Shown here: in pieces, positions 58,264-64,000 of the stretch | How positions within the stretch are numbered: the first letter of the stretch is position 1 | Layout: each line of letters opens with the position of its first letter | Assembly: GCF_001518815.1 (NCBI RefSeq) | Contig: NZ_CP013987.1 | Location: 3,246,501-3,310,500, forward strand | Origin: Pseudomonas oryzihabitans | GTDB taxonomy: Bacteria; Pseudomonadota; Gammaproteobacteria; Pseudomonadales; Pseudomonadaceae | DNA length: 64,000 nucleotides | Reading direction: 5' to 3' | The notes under the pieces: generated by a model | Told to the model about the DNA's origin: nothing | The model's input: only the letters and a program-made list of their open reading frames with translations | The model's database searches: none | Position numbers and translations under genes: made by a program

Positions 58264-61200
58264 TCAGCTTGGCAACCAGGCCGCCTGCCAGTCCAGAACA
58301 CCCTTCTCGTCCAATAACCAGTTGCCCATGACCTGGGCGCGCAGTCTCTGTCCCGCTAGCCGGCTGGCAGGAAGGTCACCCACCTGAGCGCGGATGGCTT
58401 CCACCCAATTCTTGTAGCGGTTCTTGACGCGAACCACGTCTAGGCTCCCGGCGTAGGCACGTACGTCGCTGCACACCACCGGATAGCCACAGGCTCCATA
58501 CTCAAGCAGCCGCAAATTGCTCTTACAGGCGTTGAATACATTGTCCTCCAAAGGTGCAATGGCCAGATCCAGAGCAAGGTCGGCGAGACGCTGGGGATAC
58601 TGCTCAATCTGTACCCCATGGTGAAATTCCTTCACATAGGCTCGCAGGCTTTCAGGGCAATAGCCCAAGAATATCCAGTCGACCTCGTTCGCGAGATCTC
58701 GAACCACATCGTGAATCAATTCGAGATCCCCCTGATGCCCAATGCCTCCCGCCCACCCAACCCGTGGACGTGAAGAAGCGGCCTTGTGCGGTGTGAGGTT
58801 TCCCCACCATTTGATGGGCAAACGGTTGTTGACCACTCTGATGTCAGAGTGCAGATCTCCAAATTGCTCGGCCAAGGCGTCAGTGGAGACGACGAAGCGA
58901 TCCACCAGAGAGAGTGCTCTGCGCAAAGATTTCAGGACATCCTTGGGCATATGCTCTCGGTGGACGCTCTTTAGCGGCAAATTAGGCAGGTAGTCATCCA
59001 GCTCGAAGACGCGAAACGCGGTCGAGTACCTTTTGAGCCTTTGAATCATATTTATCTGCTCATCCAGTATCTGTCGCTGCAAAACTATCGTATCGGGCGC
59101 AATCCGGTCGATTTCCGCCGGGGAAAGGATATCTGCGCCTATACCACCTTCAATCAGCGCACGTTCACGGAGCGCTTCGAAGGGTTGATAAATCCGATAG
59201 TGACCACAACCGCTGTCGTCAGCCGGTATCGCCAAGATACGCGGGCTGAGTGAGGTGACCAGTGGCTTCCAACCTGCCTCCCGGGGATCGAGCTCGAAAC
59301 CTGGCTTCGTCAGCGCCAGGTTCCGGTTGTAGCTGGGATCGTTGGCAATCACAGGCAGCCATCGGTCATACATCGACAATTGCTCAGCGGTAAATCTAGT
59401 GACCTTTTCCGACTGGCTGCTCTTGTCGACTTCCCGCTGACTGACACTTCCCTCGTGCATGAGAACCGCATAGGGCGTCCAGACACAGAGATAGCCAGCT
59501 TGGCGTATCTTCAGACAGAAATCGACGTCGTTGTAGGAAACACGAAAATCGCCTTCATCAAGTCCACCAACTTCGAGATACAACGAACGCGGAACCATGA
59601 GGCACGCAGCTGTTACCGCCAGATAGTTTTGATCGACTACCATACGATGCATGTAACCGGGATCATCCGCTGGCAGGCCTATGAAGGCATGATCGGCTGG
59701 TCCATCCAGCCCCAGCACAACACCCGCGTGCTGGATACGTCCATCGGGAAAATGCAGCTTGGCTCCTACCACCCCGACCTCGGGGCGCCTGGCGTGGTTG
59801 AGCAATGCCTGTATCCAGTCCGGCTGAATCACCTCGGTATCGTTATTGAGCAAAATCAGATAGTCGCCGGTGGAGTGCGCGACGGCGAGATTGTTCATTG
59901 CCGAATAATTGAAAGCCTCAGGATAGTCGATTACTCGCAACTGTTGCGTCTTGAGATCTCGTATTCCCTGAAGCCACTCGCAGGTGGCCGCATCGGTGCT
60001 TCCATTGTCTACAATGATGATTTCATAGTTGGGATAGGAAGTCTTCTCGAAGATACTTTCAATACAACGACGCAAATAGAACAACTGATCCTTGGTCGGT
60101 ATGATTAGACTGATCTTCGGTTCGCCGGAATAGCCATAGGCCACTCTATTTATAACCGAAAGTGCGCCAGCATATATTTCATGGGGAACATTCAGCCGTC
60201 CCAGATGACGACTCACCACAGGAGCTATAAAAGGTTGTACATCAGGGCGCGAAACCCACTCACCGAAAGAGCAATGAGCATGTATCAGCACTTCCGGTAT
60301 ATGTCCAACGGCATCGAGGCCATAGATTTCTATCACCCGAAAAGCAAAATCATACGGACCCAGCTGACCGATATCGTCAGCAAATCCCTGCAGGTCGAGA
60401 TAGCTCCGGGCGGCGACAGCCACTCGCGGACCGAGATAAGGATAGCTGCGCAACAGATCCAGATTGATGTTCGGCTTGAACAGCGGGTTGGTGTACCCCC
60501 CCCCTTTGACCTGAACGTCTTCATCGACATAGCAGAACTGCCAGCCAGGATGCTGCTGAACATGTTCAGCGATCAACAGACAGGCATGCTCCGCCAAGAC
60601 GTCGCCGACCTCCATGACCATGAACCAGTCCGCGCCGGTGGACTCGAGCACCTGAGCTAAACCATACCAGCTATCCACAGGCTGCCATTGGTCAGCGGTA
60701 GTCGGGGTCGGTCCTTGACCCTCTACAGCCATGACCACCACGCCTGCTACGGGATAGAGCTGACTTCCAATGCTAGAGAGGGTGCGCGCTAGGAGTTCGA
60801 CGTCCAATACGTTGCCATGTAGCACGGCAAGCATTTGCGTACGAGGTTCGCTCCCGGCAGCCCGGCCGGCGATCAACGCCTTCTGCTCGACACCAAAACG
60901 TCGTGGAGAACTCCAGGCCTGGTAGTCGGTAAGCGACTCAGCCAAGTCGTCGGTGAGACGTACCACATGAGGGAACGGCCTTTCAGCCTGATCGGAGTCG
61001 ACAACCGATAGCAGTACCTCAACCTCATCAAAGGTGCCCGCAAGTGAAATGGAGCCAACCAGTCCTTGCATCCCTGGAAAGCTGCCATTACAGAAAATAC
61101 CTACTTCCGCGCGCCCTTGGGCGTCAGGCGCGAAGAAAATATCAAAAGCCTGCGTCGCCTCAGCAATCTCGAATCGCTGCTCAAGGACCAGCCCATTGAC

Positions 61201-63564
61201 GGTAAACGTCAAGCCAACTGGAAAATGGCTGTAGTTTTTTTGGTCAAGAGCAGCCAGATGTAGCCGCAACCGCCCTCTTCCATACCAGTCACTTCGGATA
61301 TCCGAGGTAATACTCAACCTGGATTCTTCGCCGAAGAGATAATGCACGCTGCCGACCAGCTTTGTGACCCCTGGCCCTGGCGTAACGTACAGTGAATTCG
61401 TTGGTTCAGGTCCAGGCGTCGTCAACGAATGCCACCACACTTGCATTGCTGCTTCGCTCAGTTGCGAACGCAAGTGCGCGACTTCGCACATCAGTGCATC
61501 GTAAGTCACCAGTTGCCAGCAGGTTCTACCAAGTACCTTGAACAACCGCTTACGCAACCAGGCTGCCTCTCCGCCGTCATCCATAGCGGTATCGACCGCA
61601 GCAGAGAGGGTATGACGTCTACCGCGGAAGGTGCCTTTACCGCTTTCCGCCAGCGCTACCGATAGCGGATGGAAACTACCTGGCTGCATCCAGGAATGAC
61701 CTTCAAGCAGCAGGAAAAGCCCCGTCTTTCCGCCTTGCTTCTCCAATACATTCGTCCATTGGAGAAGGCTTGAGTAGGAGTTGACACCCGCTCTATCAAT
61801 CACCTGCCCAATCAATACCACATGGGCACTCGGCCATTCTTGGGTGACATTTTCAACCAATAGCAGCGATCGTTGTTCGTCATAGCCGTTGATGACGACG
61901 GTTACACGGGGAAGATTAGCTATAGCGGATGCTACTCTTTGAGTGGACAGGCCATCTTGATAACGGCCATGAAGTGCCTGAGTTCGCTCCACTTGAGCTT
62001 TGCGGCAACGCCTTTCATGAGCGCCGAAGACATCCCCTAGCAAACTCAGGAACTCATCGTCATCCTGAAACTCCAGCCCTATATCCCGCCAGGCATTACC
62101 AGGCGCCGAAGGATTGTATTCCCAGTGTTCTACCCGCTTTTCACTGGAGTACAACAAAATCGGTCGATCCAGCGCCATGAACTCAAACAGCAGCGAAGAG
62201 CGATCGGCAACCAATATATCCGCTTCGGCAAAGCTATCAGCAATACTGGCTTCAGGATCGTCGATCAATTCGACCAGCGAATCGGACGCTGCCTGCATCC
62301 GCCATACGGCCATTAAATTGCGGAAGCGTTCCTTCTCGACGACAAAGGCGTGCTCGTATTGAACGATCGCAGGATGAGGCTTGATAATAATTCTTGCAGT
62401 CGGAAAGACTTGGCGTATGAGTGGCACAAGTCTTTCACCGAAATAGACTGCAGCACTGAGTTCCGGATTATACGTAGGGGCGAATAGAATAGTCGGACAG
62501 TCGCGGACTGGTACTCTTTTCGGCAACCGGAAGACCTGATCTACCCAGGCATTGCCGGTTAGCAAAAATCCTTGGCGTGGGCGGACTCCAGATAGCAGCG
62601 TATCCTCTATGTCCCAAGCGCTGCCGCACATGTAATCAGCTAGATTGTATTGCGGTTCGGCGTAGCCATACCGCGTGACAGAACCATGCCGCATGGCGAC
62701 AAGCGTTGCTCCATGGGCATCGCAGTAGTCGCGCCAAAATTCCACAGACCAACCATCGGCCACCGCGATGACGTCGGGCCGCCAAGCCATCACCTCAGCG
62801 ATATCCAGGCTCAGCAGGCTCTTCTCAAAACATGCTGACAGTGGTCTTAGCGAGCGAAAGTGGAACGGCATGCTGCCATAACAGGCCACCCTCAGGCTGG
62901 AATGAGGCTTTTCGACGGGCTTGGGCAGCAGTTGCCTGAACACATAAAGAATGCTCGTCTGCTGATAATTGTCCATTGTCAGCAGGGGGTGACGAGATGA
63001 AAGCTCGAACCCTAAAGAGCGAACCAGCGCCAGGTAGGAAGACTCGGTCCGGTACACAGCCTCGTAGCTATCGGTAACCAGCGTGACTGAGGAGTCAGCG
63101 CCTACCAGCACCGAATCCTTGAGTATCAGGATGCCATCGTCGCTCAGTACTTCAGCAGCCCGTAGCAATACTCGAGCTGCACTCAGATCATCGGTGATGG
63201 TCGTGAGTACCCCCATCAGGCTGACCGCCTCGAATCTTTCCGACCTCCCGAACTCGAAGATGTCTACCGCTTCAAACTGAACGTTCGCCGCTCCGATCTT
63301 GGCTGCCTGATCGCGGGCCTGCCGAATGAGTTCCGACCCAAGGTCAATACCCTTTACCTTTGCTACCTTCTGCGCATAGAGCAAGGAAAACTGGCCATCT
63401 GCACAGCCTATGTCGAGTAGCCGGTCGCTTGGTTCAAGCAACGGTAAAACGGCGCTCGAAATAACTTCTCTTTGCCGCTCGTAGAGCAGCTCCGGCCCTA
63501 TCTGACCCCTTTGGGTCGCTGACCGAAATTGCCGCGCCTTAATCCCCTGGGACGCTTTTTTCAT
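58264..63564 (-). CDS. giant multidomain glycosyltransferase, probable flagellin glycosylation enzyme
   Basis: The 1766-residue protein has at least five modules. Residues 30-215 are a SAM-methyltransferase-like domain (RLLDIGCADGQFS, 48-60). Residues 225-545 resemble CDP-glycerol glycerophosphotransferases (TILFAPTYNPE, IIIKPHPAIV, VADRSSLLFEFMAL). A beta-rich middle part (about 720-860) follows. Then come a degenerate GT2 unit (about 905-1135) and an intact-looking GT2 domain (1150-1390; SLIIPTKD, IIVDNGSTD, LLNNDTEV). The C-terminal GT4-like domain (1440-1766) contains SGCGHYRIYQPFEAL and RVGWAGGIGHQGD. It lies beside fliC, where PAO1 has the FgtA/RfbC-like flagellin glycosyltransferase. 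ATG at 63564 is one base after the upstream stop; a GTG five codons earlier is possible. Composition is less GC-rich than core genes. Confidence 0.82.
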   Translation of the reverse strand: MKKASQGIKARQFRSATQRGQIGPELLYERQREVISSAVLPLLEPSDRLLDIGCADGQFSLLYAQKVAKVKGIDLGSELIRQARDQAAKIGAANVQFEAVDIFEFGRSERFEAVSLMGVLTTITDDLSAARVLLRAAEVLSDDGILILKDSVLVGADSSVTLVTDSYEAVYRTESSYLALVRSLGFELSSRHPLLTMDNYQQTSILYVFRQLLPKPVEKPHSSLRVACYGSMPFHFRSLRPLSACFEKSLLSLDIAEVMAWRPDVIAVADGWSVEFWRDYCDAHGATLVAMRHGSVTRYGYAEPQYNLADYMCGSAWDIEDTLLSGVRPRQGFLLTGNAWVDQVFRLPKRVPVRDCPTILFAPTYNPELSAAVYFGERLVPLIRQVFPTARIIIKPHPAIVQYEHAFVVEKERFRNLMAVWRMQAASDSLVELIDDPEASIADSFAEADILVADRSSLLFEFMALDRPILLYSSEKRVEHWEYNPSAPGNAWRDIGLEFQDDDEFLSLLGDVFGAHERRCRKAQVERTQALHGRYQDGLSTQRVASAIANLPRVTVVINGYDEQRSLLLVENVTQEWPSAHVVLIGQVIDRAGVNSYSSLLQWTNVLEKQGGKTGLFLLLEGHSWMQPGSFHPLSVALAESGKGTFRGRRHTLSAAVDTAMDDGGEAAWLRKRLFKVLGRTCWQLVTYDALMCEVAHLRSQLSEAAMQVWWHSLTTPGPEPTNSLYVTPGPGVTKLVGSVHYLFGEESRLSITSDIRSDWYGRGRLRLHLAALDQKNYSHFPVGLTFTVNGLVLEQRFEIAEATQAFDIFFAPDAQGRAEVGIFCNGSFPGMQGLVGSISLAGTFDEVEVLLSVVDSDQAERPFPHVVRLTDDLAESLTDYQAWSSPRRFGVEQKALIAGRAAGSEPRTQMLAVLHGNVLDVELLARTLSSIGSQLYPVAGVVVMAVEGQGPTPTTADQWQPVDSWYGLAQVLESTGADWFMVMEVGDVLAEHACLLIAEHVQQHPGWQFCYVDEDVQVKGGGYTNPLFKPNINLDLLRSYPYLGPRVAVAARSYLDLQGFADDIGQLGPYDFAFRVIEIYGLDAVGHIPEVLIHAHCSFGEWVSRPDVQPFIAPVVSRHLGRLNVPHEIYAGALSVINRVAYGYSGEPKISLIIPTKDQLFYLRRCIESIFEKTSYPNYEIIIVDNGSTDAATCEWLQGIRDLKTQQLRVIDYPEAFNYSAMNNLAVAHSTGDYLILLNNDTEVIQPDWIQALLNHARRPEVGVVGAKLHFPDGRIQHAGVVLGLDGPADHAFIGLPADDPGYMHRMVVDQNYLAVTAACLMVPRSLYLEVGGLDEGDFRVSYNDVDFCLKIRQAGYLCVWTPYAVLMHEGSVSQREVDKSSQSEKVTRFTAEQLSMYDRWLPVIANDPSYNRNLALTKPGFELDPREAGWKPLVTSLSPRILAIPADDSGCGHYRIYQPFEALRERALIEGGIGADILSPAEIDRIAPDTIVLQRQILDEQINMIQRLKRYSTAFRVFELDDYLPNLPLKSVHREHMPKDVLKSLRRALSLVDRFVVSTDALAEQFGDLHSDIRVVNNRLPIKWWGNLTPHKAASSRPRVGWAGGIGHQGDLELIHDVVRDLANEVDWIFLGYCPESLRAYVKEFHHGVQIEQYPQRLADLALDLAIAPLEDNVFNACKSNLRLLEYGACGYPVVCSDVRAYAGSLDVVRVKNRYKNWVEAIRAQVGDLPASRLAGQRLRAQVMGNWLLDEKGVLDWQAAWLPS

Positions 63565-63565
63565 A

Positions 63566-64000
63566 CTATTTCCATCCACCGGTCATGACCCTTCTAGCCA
63601 TGTCTAGATCTGCGACGGTATCTATGTCGAAAGCGTCCAATTCATAGGCAGGTAGCGGCAGATAAGGCTCAAGCGCCTGATACACGTAAATCGGCTGATC
63701 AACGACAGTGCTGGGCTCGAGTATCGCTATGCCCGTCCACTCCCATTCGTGATACGGTTCTCGCGTGAAAGCCTGAACAAGCGTATTTTCCTGATTCAGG
63801 ACTACTCTGACACCATCGCTGGTTGTATAACTAGAAACGCCCACCAGTTGATTATATTGTTCGGCAGCCTTTATAAAATCCCTAAAGCTATCCGGTCTCA
63901 CCACAGTATCGGCATCCACTACCAAGAATCTTTCGTGCAGATGCCGAGCAACTCTGAATATGCTTTGCAGCGTATTGGTTCGCGCAAAGTCGGGATTACG
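63566..64000 (-). CDS. nucleotidyltransferase family protein, C-terminal part (cut by window edge)
   Basis: The last 144 residues of a gene that starts beyond the window. Visible are NPDFARTNTLQSIFRVARHL, then LVVDADTVVRPDSF with the Asp-x-Asp metal site, and the C-terminal ELDAFDIDTVADLDMARRV. This layout fits sugar-phosphate or phosphocholine-type nucleotidyltransferases. It is followed after one base by the giant glycosyltransferase gene, so the two are probably co-translated. In PAO1 the flagellin glycosylation group next to fliC also pairs a long glycosyltransferase with a nucleotidyltransferase. The product may be an activated sugar or phospho-alcohol donor; this is inference. Confidence 0.78.
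   Translation of the reverse strand, partial: RNPDFARTNTLQSIFRVARHLHERFLVVDADTVVRPDSFRDFIKAAEQYNQLVGVSSYTTSDGVRVVLNQENTLVQAFTREPYHEWEWTGIAILEPSTVVDQPIYVYQALEPYLPLPAYELDAFDIDTVADLDMARRVMTGGWK

Noticed and set aside
1-64000. CRISPR arrays, prophage, integrases, transposases, toxin-antitoxin or restriction genes
   Set aside because: No regularly spaced repeats and no recognisable proteins of these classes were seen on either strand.

Overview
The window reads as chromosome of a Pseudomonas-type gammaproteobacterium. The evidence is the ihfB-rpsA-cmk-tyrA-hisC string, the WbpL/WbpM O-antigen enzymes next to ihfB, the FleQ/FleS/FleR flagellar cascade with a short b-type-like flagellin, and generally GC-rich coding sequence. 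Species cannot be fixed by reading; the P. oryzihabitans/P. psychrotolerans lineage is a guess. No phage, transposase, CRISPR array or defence island was seen.

Layout. 1-7149 (minus): surface-polysaccharide genes. These are rfbB-rfbA-rfbC-rfbD (dTDP-L-rhamnose, rfbD cut by the window edge), wbpM, wbpL and a 4-reductase/epimerase. 7286-12784 (minus): a small membrane protein, ihfB, rpsA, cmk, tyrA, hisC. TyrA lacks the AroA half that it carries in most pseudomonads. 13358-16930 (minus): gltX and uvrB. 17178-18538 (plus): an aromatic/aspartate aminotransferase and tRNA-Asn. 18736-23275: a receiver/histidine-kinase pair, yjdM, an IalB-like periplasmic protein, a Gfo/Idh/MocA oxidoreductase and a lipoprotein. 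23367-24192: a less GC-rich SDR gene beside a possible mmsA-like remnant. 24425-27323 (minus): mmsA and a beta-alanine:pyruvate aminotransferase.

27673-36407 (plus) is one long catabolic unit. An amino-acid ABC transporter is followed by a DapA-type deaminase, a 50-codon translationally coupled ORF, a DadA-like oxidase, an aldehyde dehydrogenase, a proline-racemase-family epimerase and a GntR regulator. Together these match a hydroxyproline-to-2-oxoglutarate route. 36768-40542 holds an acyltransferase, two LysR regulators and an SDR. 40752-49088 (minus) is a pentose-phosphate operon: tkt, tal-pgi fusion, gnd, zwf and a HAD phosphatase. A LacI-type operator closely resembling the PtxS site lies upstream.

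49329-58152 (minus) is the late flagellar block, fliC-flaG-fliD-fliS-fliT-fleQ-fleS-fleR. It has readable sigma-28 (fliC), sigma-54 (fleS) and sigma-70 (fleQ) promoters. fleR is followed by tkt rather than by fliE. 58264-64000 (minus) carries a 1766-residue multidomain glycosyltransferase and a partial nucleotidyltransferase, in the position of the flagellin glycosylation island next to fliC. The rhamnose genes at the left end could supply both O-antigen and flagellin glycan, although this is inference.

The most unusual items are the giant fused transferase, the unfused tyrA, the coupled 50-codon ORF in the hydroxyproline operon, and paired inverted repeats upstream of aptA-mmsA and of tkt.
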